Shown here: positions 1-5,118 of the stretch, one piece after another
Layout of the letters: every line of letters starts with the position of its first letter
Position numbering within the stretch: the first letter of the stretch is position 1
Assembly: GCA_024643595.1 (NCBI GenBank)
Contig: JAHEMS010000172.1
Location: 2,262 to 7,379, forward strand
Direction of reading: 5' to 3'
Source of the DNA: Bacteroidota bacterium
GTDB lineage: Bacteria > Bacteroidota > Bacteroidia > Cytophagales > Cyclobacteriaceae
DNA: 5,118 nucleotides
The notes under the pieces: model-generated
Databases searched by the model: none
What the model was told of the DNA's origin: nothing
What the model saw: the letters and a program-made list of their open reading frames with translations, nothing else
Position numbers and translations under genes: made by a program

Positions 1-502
1 GGTCTTCATCACCGAAATATTTCTGAGCTATGGACGGTGTAATGACAATATCCGAATTGTTTTTAAACAACCGATCAGAATTTCCTTTTAAAAGGCGGAA
101 TGAAAACATGGAAAAGAAATCATCATCCACGTAGGTAAGTGTTTCGGTAAATACTTTTTCACCATAACGAAAGACAGCGCTCTCGCCGTGGTTATAACGG
201 GTTGCCCTTACTACTTCTGGTAGCTCATCTTTCAATACTTGTTTTAATCCAGTTTGTATCCAGGCCGATCTCCGATATGGGTCGGCAGTGTCATGTTCCC
301 AGGTATCAAAACTTTTTTCTTCAATACGAAAAATTCTCAATTTATTTTCATGAAACTGATCAAAACCTTTTTCGTCCATAATGAACAAAAAGATGAGCAT
401 GCAAAAAGCGATACCAACGCTCAATCCAAATGTGTTGATGACCGAGTATAGTTTCCTCTTTTGAATATTTCTTATGGCTACCTTGAAATAATTACCAATC
501 AT
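1..502 (-). CDS. FtsX/MacB-like ABC transporter permease, N-terminal part (cut by left edge)
   Basis: Reading the minus strand from the ATG at 502 gives 167 uninterrupted residues to the window edge, so the 3' part is missing. The product begins MIGNYFKVAIRNIQKRK, followed by a hydrophobic segment at about residues 21-42, then DEKGFDQFHENKLRIFRI, the usual entry into the MacB-type periplasmic domain. It continues through LPEVVRATRY (about 94-103), a VDDDFFSMFSFRLLKG motif (about 125-140) and DIVITPSIAQKYFGDED (151-167). All are typical of the large Bacteroidota FtsX-family permeases. About 26 of the first 51 residues match the start of the upstream permease, so the two are tandem paralogs. 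The 87-bp spacer has no terminator that I can see, so co-transcription is likely. No Shine-Dalgarno sequence precedes the start, which is normal for this phylum. By family, this is an inner-membrane permease of an ABC exporter or mechanotransmission system; the substrate is unknown. Confidence 0.9.
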   Translation of the reverse strand, partial: MIGNYFKVAIRNIQKRKLYSVINTFGLSVGIAFCMLIFLFIMDEKGFDQFHENKLRIFRIEEKSFDTWEHDTADPYRRSAWIQTGLKQVLKDELPEVVRATRYNHGESAVFRYGEKVFTETLTYVDDDFFSMFSFRLLKGNSDRLFKNNSDIVITPSIAQKYFGDED

Positions 503-589
503 ATTTGAATTGACTATATTAACTAAACACTTTTTTTGCAATAATATATAAGGACGAAGAAATAATATCTGACCTAGGTAAAACCTGAA

Positions 590-3040
590 TTACTCGTATT
601 TAAGCGTCTCCGCCGGATGCATCCAGGCTGTCTTTATAGCCTGATAACTAACCGTGGCAATCGTAATGATCAATGAAATTATCCCTGCCCATGCAAACAC
701 GGTCCAGCCTATGGTAACCCGATATTCAAACGATTCTAACCACTTCTCCATCATGTACCAGGTAATGGGTACTGATAGCAACAATGAAATGGTGATGAGG
801 AAAAAGTAATCCTTAGTCAGCAACACCAGCAGCGATCGTTCGGTGGCGCCCATAACTTTGCGAATAGAAATCTCTTTCGTGCGGTTTTGCATAGCCAGCG
901 ATGCTAACCCATATAAACCTAAACTTCCAATAAACATGGCCAGCAAGGTGGCGATACGAACAATCTTGCCCAAATTCTGATCACTTTGGTATTGGGCGGC
1001 CAATGCCTGATCGACAAATGAAAAAGTAAACTCCTCTCCTTTTGAAATCTTTTCCCAAACTTCCTTGATTTGTTCAATGGTTGCTTTCATGTTACCTGGC
1101 CGAAGACGTACAATTAACTTTGGCATGGGGCTGCTTTCGATACTTATATTTTGCACCCCACTCAAAATGATCACTGGCTCCCGCACAAGCACCAGGGGTT
1201 GTACTTTTGAGTATAACGAAGCATAATTAAAATCTTTTATGACACCTATAATTTCATGATCCAAAAAATTCTTACCAGGAATTTTCTTTCCAATGGCATC
1301 ACTCCATCCATAATCTTTAACGAATGACTCATTCACGATGACAGCTCTCCTTGAATCGGATATGTTATCGCCTGAAAAATTTCTTCCCTGTACCAATTCC
1401 ATGTTAAGTGTGGGGATATATTCGTTATCCACACTATTCAAATTGAAATTGCGATATATTCCCATTTCATCGGTATAACCTACGCTAGTCCAATTGCCGT
1501 TGCCAAAATCATGAGAAGAAGCACAGGCACTGATCATATCAGGCATCTTATTGAATTCGGTTTTAAAATGCTCTGCTATTTCAAAACCTGATTGGATACG
1601 GTCCGTTAACCGTCCTTCCCGTGGAACATTCAACTTGATTACAGCCAATTGTTCTTTATTGAATCCCAGGTCTTTATTCTGTAAATAATTTAATTGCCTG
1701 CTCATGATCAACGTGCTGGAAACAAGAAAAATGGAAAGCACTAATTGCACACCCACCAACCATTTTCGCAATTGCTGTTTATTGCTGCCAGCCTGCAAAC
1801 CCCCTTTCAAAATCGAAATTGGCTTGAAAGAAGATAACACAAATGCAGGGTAGCTTCCTGCAATAAGCCCAATGATAAAAAGCATGCAAAGCAAGATGGC
1901 AAGCAAAAATCCATTCCATGAAAAGCCCAACAGTTTTCCAGCTAATTCATTGAATAAAGGCAAACTTAGCCGTGCTGCAAATACTCCGATGAGCAAAGAC
2001 ACCATGGTCACCATGACCGCTTCGCCAATGAATTGCATGATTAACTGACCCCGAAGCGCCCCAACTACCTTTCGAATACCAACTTCTCTTCCCCGTTTCA
2101 AAGACCTTCCCACCGATAAGGTTACAAAATTGATACAGGCCACTATCAATATTAGGAAAGCTATCGCTGCCAGAATATAACTGTATCGTTGATTACTAAC
2201 AGGAGCAATACCTGCCGGATAATCCGTATTAAGATGCATATCCGTTATCGGTTGTAACCCAGGCGCATAGTTACTTTGTTTAAAATCCTCTTCACCTAAT
2301 AGGGTCTTAAAGACGGTTGGAAATTTAACCTCAATTGATTTTGGATCAGTGCCTGGCTGAAGTAAAATATAGGTCTCCGGATTAATATTAAACCATGCGG
2401 AAGTAATGGTGAATTCATCGAAGACCTTATTCAAATTCAAATCAGAAATTAAAATATCGTACTGAATACTTGAATTTGTAGGTACGTCACTGGTTACCGC
2501 CTTCACGGTAAATTCTTCAAAATTCTCTCCCAGTTGAAGGGATAAGACTTTGTCGATAGGATTTACTTCTCCAAAAAATTTCTTAGCCATTCGTTCGGTG
2601 ATCACCACGCTGCTCTGACTGTGCAAGGCATAGCGATCTCCTTCAATCAATTCAAAATCAAAAACATCGAAGAAATCCTGGCCGGCAATAACGACCTGCT
2701 CATTAAACCGGTAGTCACCTATTTTGATCTGAGATCCGACCGGGTTTATTCTTACCTGAGCTACTACTTCGGGAAAATTATCTTTTAAGGCAGGCCCCAT
2801 TGGCAGAGGTGTAATCGTATTAAAAAACTGCTGGTTTTCGCCCCAATCCTCACGCACATATACGCGATAAATTTGGTCTGCCTTAGCATGAAATTTATCA
2901 AATGTCCATTCATCACGTACAAACAAAGCAATCAAAATGCAACATGCCACTCCAAGACCAAGTCCCAGTACGTTGATCAAAGAATGGATTTTATTACTCC
3001 AAAGGGAGCGTATAGCGATTTTAAGGTAGTTTTGCAGCAT
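590..3040 (-). CDS. FtsX/MacB-like ABC transporter permease, 816 residues, complete
   Basis: An intact inner-membrane permease with duplicated MacB_PCD plus FtsX architecture. Visible in order: cytoplasmic start MLQNYLKIAIRSLWSNK; TM1 at about 19-41; first periplasmic domain at about 45-285; TM2 287-310, TM3 340-362 and TM4 376-400 of the first FtsX domain; TM5 427-446; second periplasmic domain at about 450-690; TM6 693-716, TM7 740-760 and TM8 777-798 of the second FtsX domain; C-terminus HPAETLKYE. After the first TM of each FtsX domain comes the conserved cytoplasmic segment: REVGIRKVVGA (318-328) and KEISIRKVMGA (722-732), the region that contacts the ATPase in this superfamily. Length is normal for Bacteroidota members (around 800). 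No ATPase gene is in the window, so the partner must be encoded elsewhere. It is the first gene of a tandem pair with the paralog at 502-1. Family relatives export peptides, lipoproteins or drugs, or regulate envelope enzymes; the substrate here cannot be read from sequence. Confidence 0.95.
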   Translation of the reverse strand: MLQNYLKIAIRSLWSNKIHSLINVLGLGLGVACCILIALFVRDEWTFDKFHAKADQIYRVYVREDWGENQQFFNTITPLPMGPALKDNFPEVVAQVRINPVGSQIKIGDYRFNEQVVIAGQDFFDVFDFELIEGDRYALHSQSSVVITERMAKKFFGEVNPIDKVLSLQLGENFEEFTVKAVTSDVPTNSSIQYDILISDLNLNKVFDEFTITSAWFNINPETYILLQPGTDPKSIEVKFPTVFKTLLGEEDFKQSNYAPGLQPITDMHLNTDYPAGIAPVSNQRYSYILAAIAFLILIVACINFVTLSVGRSLKRGREVGIRKVVGALRGQLIMQFIGEAVMVTMVSLLIGVFAARLSLPLFNELAGKLLGFSWNGFLLAILLCMLFIIGLIAGSYPAFVLSSFKPISILKGGLQAGSNKQQLRKWLVGVQLVLSIFLVSSTLIMSRQLNYLQNKDLGFNKEQLAVIKLNVPREGRLTDRIQSGFEIAEHFKTEFNKMPDMISACASSHDFGNGNWTSVGYTDEMGIYRNFNLNSVDNEYIPTLNMELVQGRNFSGDNISDSRRAVIVNESFVKDYGWSDAIGKKIPGKNFLDHEIIGVIKDFNYASLYSKVQPLVLVREPVIILSGVQNISIESSPMPKLIVRLRPGNMKATIEQIKEVWEKISKGEEFTFSFVDQALAAQYQSDQNLGKIVRIATLLAMFIGSLGLYGLASLAMQNRTKEISIRKVMGATERSLLVLLTKDYFFLITISLLLSVPITWYMMEKWLESFEYRVTIGWTVFAWAGIISLIITIATVSYQAIKTAWMHPAETLKYE

Positions 3041-3100
3041 TCGGAATATTATTAGTTGCTTGGGAAATTAGAAGGAAAATTAGCATCGATGTCTGAGATG

Positions 3101-3135
3101 ACGGGCAGGATAAAAAAGTTCTAAAATAGGCCCGT
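3101..3135 (-). repeat. Inverted repeat ACGGGC/GCCCGT in the leader of the permease gene
   Basis: ACGGGC at 3101-3106 and GCCCGT at 3130-3135 are perfect reverse complements separated by 23 nt. They lie 61-95 bases before the permease start at 3040. The same core (ACGGG/CCCGT) recurs in the terminator arms at 3165-3169 and 3194-3198, so alternative pairing between the two structures is possible. It could be an operator, an RNA hairpin or chance: six base pairs across a 23-nt loop is weak on its own. Confidence 0.3.
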
Positions 3136-3160
3136 TACGTTGATTGAGAAATGGAGAAAT

Positions 3161-3198
3161 AAAAACGGGAGTAATTCAATTGCTTGATTTACCCCCGT
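3161..3198 (-). terminator. Rho-independent terminator, minus strand
   Basis: Arms 3165-3174 (ACGGGAGTAA) and 3189-3198 (TTACCCCCGT) pair over ten positions. Inside them, after a T/T mismatch, TCAA (3176-3179) pairs with TTGA (3184-3187) around a TTGC tetraloop. The one imperfect outer position (3170/3193) is an A/C mismatch if transcribed rightward but a G-U wobble if transcribed leftward. On the minus strand the stem is followed directly by TTTTTATTT; on the plus strand no T-run follows. Direction is therefore clear. It lies about 120 bases before the permease start and 342 bases beyond the msrB stop. It either ends a small transcription unit in the gap, backs up the first terminator, or acts as a conditional terminator for the permease operon. 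Confidence 0.72.
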
Positions 3199-3199
3199 C

Positions 3200-3230
3200 T
3201 TGCTGATCAATAACCGTAGTTACTGAGCAA
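3200..3230 (-). repeat. Imperfect hairpin just upstream of the second terminator
   Basis: TTGCT (3200-3204) and AGCAA (3226-3230) are reverse complements, with an inner pair TAAC (3211-3214) and GTTA (3219-3222) around a CGTA loop; the two parts are joined by unequal unpaired stretches. It sits one base from the terminator stem in the direction of leftward transcription. AGCAA on the minus strand also occurs in the inner part of the terminator hairpin (around 3180-3185), so the outer TTGCT arm could pair there instead. Structure and role are uncertain. Confidence 0.25.
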
Positions 3231-3258
3231 CCCTAATCCAACGCTGACTAATTAAAAC

Positions 3259-3345
3259 CTACTTCAATCGTATTGCAACTTTCGATTTCGGCTTCAAATA
3301 CACGCCCGGTTTTCCTAAAGGACCCTTCTCGTGCAAGCAATCCAT
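3259..3345 (-). CDS. Possible 28-residue small protein, leader peptide or gene remnant
   Basis: From ATG at 3345 the minus strand encodes 28 residues ending GKPGVYLKPKSKVAIRLK and a TAG stop at 3259-3261. The frame stays open upstream to a TAA at 3394-3396, adding 16 residues (NKKLFSTESDNKKIAV) with no other ATG, so the true start is unclear. Reasons to take it seriously: local base composition is richer in G+C than the AT-rich flanks, the residue mix looks protein-like (G, P, K and alternating hydrophobics at the end), and a minus-strand terminator follows about 60 bases after the stop. Reasons for doubt: very short, no ribosome-binding site, no recognised family, no clear promoter. It may be the decayed 3' end of a former gene, a real small basic protein, or a leader peptide for the permease operon. 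I cannot assign a function. Confidence 0.25.
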   Translation of the reverse strand: MDCLHEKGPLGKPGVYLKPKSKVAIRLK

Positions 3346-3415
3346 AACCGCGATTTTTTTATTATCACTTTCCGTAGAAAATAACTTTTTGTTTTACGCG
3401 ATTACCTGATCAACT

Positions 3416-3430
3416 ATTCAATATTTGAAT
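3416..3430. repeat. AT-rich palindrome ATTCAA-TAT-TTGAAT
   Basis: Six-base arms at 3416-3421 and 3425-3430 are perfect reverse complements around a 3-base centre. It lies upstream of the small minus-strand frame and beyond the msrB terminator, where a regulator-binding site for a leftward transcript could be. In sequence this AT-rich, palindromes of this size arise readily by chance, so this is only a candidate operator. Confidence 0.2.
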
Positions 3431-3477
3431 TAGTGTTATGAAGATATATTCAGAAAATAGAAACACAAAACATTTGT

Positions 3478-3514
3478 TAAAAAAGAAACGCACAACTTTT
3501 CCACCAAGTTATGC
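3478..3514 (-). terminator. Probable msrB rho-independent terminator
   Basis: Arms 3490-3498 (GCACAACTT) and 3506-3514 (AAGTTATGC) pair over nine positions around a 7-nt loop. The single odd position (3493/3511) is a C/A mismatch in a rightward transcript but a G-U wobble in a leftward one. On the minus strand the stem is followed by GTTTC and then six Ts (3484-3479). The stem begins about 26 bases after the msrB stop. The five bases between stem and T-run are longer than ideal, though two wobble pairs can extend the stem into them, so strength is moderate. Confidence 0.55.
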
Positions 3515-3539
3515 ACACTGCTTTTTCAATTCATAATGA

Positions 3540-3980
3540 CTATTTCACCAATTTCAGGGAGACAGAATTAATGCAAAATCTCAGCCCAGTTGGCGGTGGG
3601 CCATCAGGGAAAACATGTCCTAAGTGACCATCGCATACATTACATTCTACCTCAATGCGGGTCATACCATAACTATTATCTCTTGTGTACTTAATTACAT
3701 TTGGTTCCACTGAAGTGTTGAAACTGGGCCATCCTGTGCGTGAATCAAATTTTGTGCGTGAATCAAAAAGAGTAGTTCCGCAGCAGCGGCAGGCATATAA
3801 TCCCGGTTCATGTGCTTCACAATATTCACCGGTAAACGCTCGCTCGGTTCCTTTCATTCGGGTTACTTCATATTCATCTTCCGTTAGAAGGGCCTTCCAC
3901 TCTTCTTCACTTTTTTCTACCCTTTGAGGTGGCGTTAGATTGCCATTCTTAGCATACTGCAAAACATCAAGCCATTTCAT
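3540..3980 (-). CDS. msrB: Peptide-methionine (R)-S-oxide reductase MsrB
   Basis: A 146-residue cytoplasmic enzyme that reduces the R epimer of methionine sulfoxide, free or in proteins, back to methionine, normally recycled by thioredoxin. Family landmarks, numbered from the ATG at 3980: KGTERAFTGEY (43-53), zinc ligands CRCC (Cys64 and Cys67), GWPSF (83-87), the second zinc pair CNVC (Cys113, Cys116), GHLGHVFPDGPPPTG, and catalytic Cys136 in RFCINSVSLK near the C-terminus. The frame continues upstream to a GTG at 4025, but those 15 extra residues (MVYKWITCTDKLLII) resemble nothing in the family, whereas MKWLDVLQYAKNG is a typical Bacteroidota MsrB start. There is no signal peptide and no fused MsrA domain. 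The resolving-Cys position before GWPSF is Thr82; Cys54 may serve instead. An exact 15-bp repeat lies inside the gene. It starts 56 bp after the upstream gene and ends at its own terminator. Confidence 0.95.
   Translation of the reverse strand: MKWLDVLQYAKNGNLTPPQRVEKSEEEWKALLTEDEYEVTRMKGTERAFTGEYCEAHEPGLYACRCCGTTLFDSRTKFDSRTGWPSFNTSVEPNVIKYTRDNSYGMTRIEVECNVCDGHLGHVFPDGPPPTGLRFCINSVSLKLVK
3735..3767. repeat. In-frame 15-bp direct repeat within msrB (period 18)
   Basis: TGTGCGTGAATCAAA occurs exactly at 3735-3749 and 3753-3767, an 18-base (six-codon) period. On the coding strand each copy gives FDSRT with identical codons, producing LFDSRTKFDSRTGWPSF. MsrB proteins commonly have similar but not identical segments here (xSxTKFxSGTGWPSF), so the protein context is normal, but exact nucleotide identity is notable. 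Confidence 0.85.
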
Positions 3981-4036
3981 TATTATAAGGAGTTTATCTG
4001 TGCAAGTTATCCACTTATAAACCACTTTAAAGCTAT

Positions 4037-4708
4037 TTAGTTCTGCTGGTCGTCATGCTGGTTATGATTGCTCCAGCGCTTTCCAAAACCACCAAACTTG
4101 AGCGTAACACTGTAGGTCCAGTCACTTAGGTTACTATCAGTAAGACCCAACCCATCACTACCATACGTTTTACGATAAGAAACACCTGGGCTCAAGCGCA
4201 TCCAACGGAATAGATTCATCTCCAGTTGGGCACCCGGTTCAAGTACATAAAACCAATTTTCATCGTGAATAGCTGCCGTGTTGTGATAATTATAATCATA
4301 CCATTGATTACGATTATACTGAGCCGTGAATCCAACACCACTAAACATATTTAAAACGAAATGAACAGGTCTGTTCGAATAAAAAACTCGTTCCACCATT
4401 AGACCCCCCTGGCCATATTGATAGGTCATAGGATTAACAGGATCGACACTAAACTCCATCGGCACTCGGATATCATTGGTTGAACCTGCGAAGGCAAGCC
4501 CTACCATCCATCTTTGGTTAATTAACACCCCTCCATATACTTCACTGATATTTGCAAATTCACCCCCTATATAAGTGAACTTATTGGAAATGGCCCCATA
4601 TCCTCCAGTGGACTTTCCTTTACCAAAAATGGACTGAACCTCTTGGGCAGCAGCTGTACTAAGTATGCAGACAATACCTAAAAGCGTAACTAATAAACGG
4701 GTTTTCAT
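4037..4708 (-). CDS. Secreted, probably outer-membrane beta-barrel protein of unknown function
   Basis: A 223-residue protein with a clear Sec signal peptide: MKTR, a hydrophobic core (LLVTLLGIVCILST) and a likely signal peptidase I site after AAA at residue 21, before QEVQS. No lipobox is evident; Cys14 lies inside the hydrophobic core. The mature part shows alternating polar/hydrophobic stretches suited to antiparallel strands, for example at about 57-63, 66-75, 100-110, 115-131, 152-165, 170-179 and 197-208. The segment GGYGAISNKFTYIGGEF followed by YGGVLINQRWMVGLAFAG resembles a widespread, uncharacterised Bacteroidota secreted family from memory. After the last strand comes a hydrophilic tail rich in N, H, Q and D (about 210-223), unusual for a barrel that normally ends on an aromatic residue. 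A beta-barrel gene lies upstream and msrB 56 bp downstream. Export is well supported; barrel topology is inferred and function unknown. Confidence 0.8.
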   Translation of the reverse strand: MKTRLLVTLLGIVCILSTAAAQEVQSIFGKGKSTGGYGAISNKFTYIGGEFANISEVYGGVLINQRWMVGLAFAGSTNDIRVPMEFSVDPVNPMTYQYGQGGLMVERVFYSNRPVHFVLNMFSGVGFTAQYNRNQWYDYNYHNTAAIHDENWFYVLEPGAQLEMNLFRWMRLSPGVSYRKTYGSDGLGLTDSNLSDWTYSVTLKFGGFGKRWSNHNQHDDQQN

Positions 4709-4724
4709 AATTTTTTAATTTTAT

Positions 4725-4767
4725 ATACCCGTATGACAATCAGGGAGAGCTATCCCCCTATTGGTAT
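4725..4767 (-). promoter_or_regulatory. Inverted-repeat cluster in the upstream region of the 223-residue protein gene
   Basis: In the 117-bp gap before the start at 4708, GGGA (4743-4746) and TCCC (4753-4756) flank an AGCT centre, forming a 14-base near-palindrome. An outer pair ATACC (4725-4729) and GGTAT (4763-4767) could enclose it, and ATAC-CC-GTAT (4725-4734) is a further short inverted repeat. No T-run follows on the minus strand close enough for a good terminator. Upstream, TTATTTTG on the minus strand (near 4770) matches the Bacteroidota -7 element TAnnTTTG at seven of eight positions, but I see no TTG at the right distance. It could be an operator, a 5'-UTR structure or chance. Confidence 0.3.
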
Positions 4768-4825
4768 CAAAATAATTCAATAAATTTTGTTAATCATTCT
4801 TTTTTTTGAAATCAGGCGGCTATCA

Positions 4826-5118
4826 TCATAGAACAACGCGAATGCCCAGATTAAAAGTATTCCAGTGGTTGCTGTTTTTGCCGACAAAAACATCACTATA
4901 AAAAGCGTTTATATTGAACATCGTATTAACCTGGTATTGAAAGCCTCCCCCAAAAGAATATGATTGATGGGTAACATCACTCCATGAATTCACTACTCCC
5001 AATTGAACAAATGGAAATAAATGACGATTAATAAGGTACGTACAATACACATTTATAGGCATCGTAAAATCAGCATTCTGTTGGCTGTCTTTAAATCGAA
5101 TCAGAAAGTCAGTCTGGC
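4826..5118 (-). CDS. Outer-membrane beta-barrel protein, C-terminal part (cut by right edge)
   Basis: The minus-strand frame is open from the right edge to a TGA at 4826-4828, giving 96 residues without the N-terminus. An internal ATG at 5062 would give 78 residues, but 18 in-frame codons precede it up to the edge and fit the same strand pattern, so that Met is most likely internal. The visible part has short amphipathic strands: DFTMPINVYCTYLI, LFPFVQLGVVNSW, QSYSFGGGFQYQV, FNINAFYSDVFVG and WNTFNLGIRVVL. Paired strands with Gly/Asn turns and aromatic girdle residues indicate the end of a small outer-membrane barrel, as in OmpW/OmpX- or PorT-like proteins, although it ends on Leu rather than Phe. 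The TGA is followed closely by an in-frame TAG (TGATGATAG on the minus strand). The specific family cannot be settled from this fragment. Confidence 0.7.
   Translation of the reverse strand, partial: QTDFLIRFKDSQQNADFTMPINVYCTYLINRHLFPFVQLGVVNSWSDVTHQSYSFGGGFQYQVNTMFNINAFYSDVFVGKNSNHWNTFNLGIRVVL

Larger units (their letters stand above)
3041..3539. other. 499-bp intergenic region between msrB and the permease pair
   Basis: No gene of ordinary size is present on either strand. From right to left it holds a minus-strand hairpin with T-tract just after msrB (3478-3514), an AT-rich palindrome (3416-3430), a short coding-like frame on the minus strand (stop at 3259), an imperfect hairpin (3200-3230), a strong minus-strand terminator (3161-3198) and a 6-bp inverted repeat spaced by 23 nt (3101-3135) in the permease leader. 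I searched both strands by eye for the Bacteroidota promoter pattern (TTG, then TAnnTTTG about 19-20 bases later) and found no convincing full match. Confidence 0.6.

Noticed and set aside
254..451. Plus-strand open frame of 65 residues
   Set aside because: It lies wholly opposite the well-supported minus-strand permease fragment and has no recognisable protein features.
572..586. Palindrome ACCTAGGT and AGGT-AAA-ACCT between the two permease genes, considered as a terminator or operator
   Set aside because: The stem is only four bases, and no T-run follows directly on the minus strand; too weak to report as a feature.
2873..3055. Plus-strand open frame of 60 residues
   Set aside because: It is antisense to the N-terminal segment of the 816-residue permease, and its composition mirrors that gene.
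3438..3536. Plus-strand ATG frame of 32 residues in the gap after msrB
   Set aside because: It runs straight through the msrB terminator hairpin, is AT-rich with a Lys/Arg run and has no start signal; it is probably chance.
3685..3927. Plus-strand open frame of 80 residues
   Set aside because: It is antisense to the conserved core of msrB and shows no family resemblance.
3980..4010. Sigma-70-like TTGCAC and TATAAT just before msrB
   Set aside because: The spacing is only 12 bases, the pattern is not the Bacteroidota promoter type, and the TATAAT abuts the start codon.
3981..4025. N-terminal extension of msrB to a GTG at 4025
   Set aside because: The extra 15 residues have no family counterpart and the ATG at 3980 gives a canonical MsrB start.
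4826..5062. A complete 78-residue gene starting at 5062
   Set aside because: The frame is open to the right edge with barrel-like sequence, and no signal peptide follows the internal Met, so it is the end of a longer gene.

Overview
The window looks like chromosomal DNA from a member of the Bacteroidota, probably a Cytophagales-type bacterium. This is inferred from three things: large MacB/FtsX-type permeases of about 800 residues in tandem, small secreted beta-barrel proteins of a kind typical of that phylum, and translation starts without a clear Shine-Dalgarno sequence. Base composition is moderately AT-rich. Every gene I can support lies on the minus strand, so transcription runs from right to left.

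Layout in transcription order: (1) 5118-4826, the 3' end of a probable outer-membrane beta-barrel protein gene, cut by the right edge. (2) 4708-4037, a complete secreted, probably beta-barrel protein with a clear signal peptide; its 117-bp upstream gap holds inverted repeats. (3) 3980-3540, msrB, a zinc-type peptide-methionine (R)-S-oxide reductase, 56 bp behind gene 2 and possibly co-transcribed with it, followed by a hairpin and T-tract that reads as a terminator only on the minus strand. (4) A 499-bp stretch (3041-3539) without a recognised gene. It contains a short coding-like frame on the minus strand (stop at 3259), a second minus-strand terminator (3165-3198) and an inverted repeat (3101-3135). 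(5) 3040-590, a complete 816-residue FtsX/MacB-like ABC permease. (6) 502-1, the N-terminal 167 residues of a second, paralogous permease, cut by the left edge.

Functionally the window joins envelope genes (two surface or outer-membrane proteins and two ABC permeases acting on envelope substrates) with a cytoplasmic methionine-sulfoxide repair enzyme. No ATPase for the permeases is present here. I see no mobile element, CRISPR array, tRNA or rRNA, and no clearly new multi-gene system. The least ordinary part is the region between msrB and the first permease: two minus-strand terminators bracket a small unexplained transcription unit, which could be a small protein, a small RNA, a gene remnant or a leader/attenuator for the permease operon.
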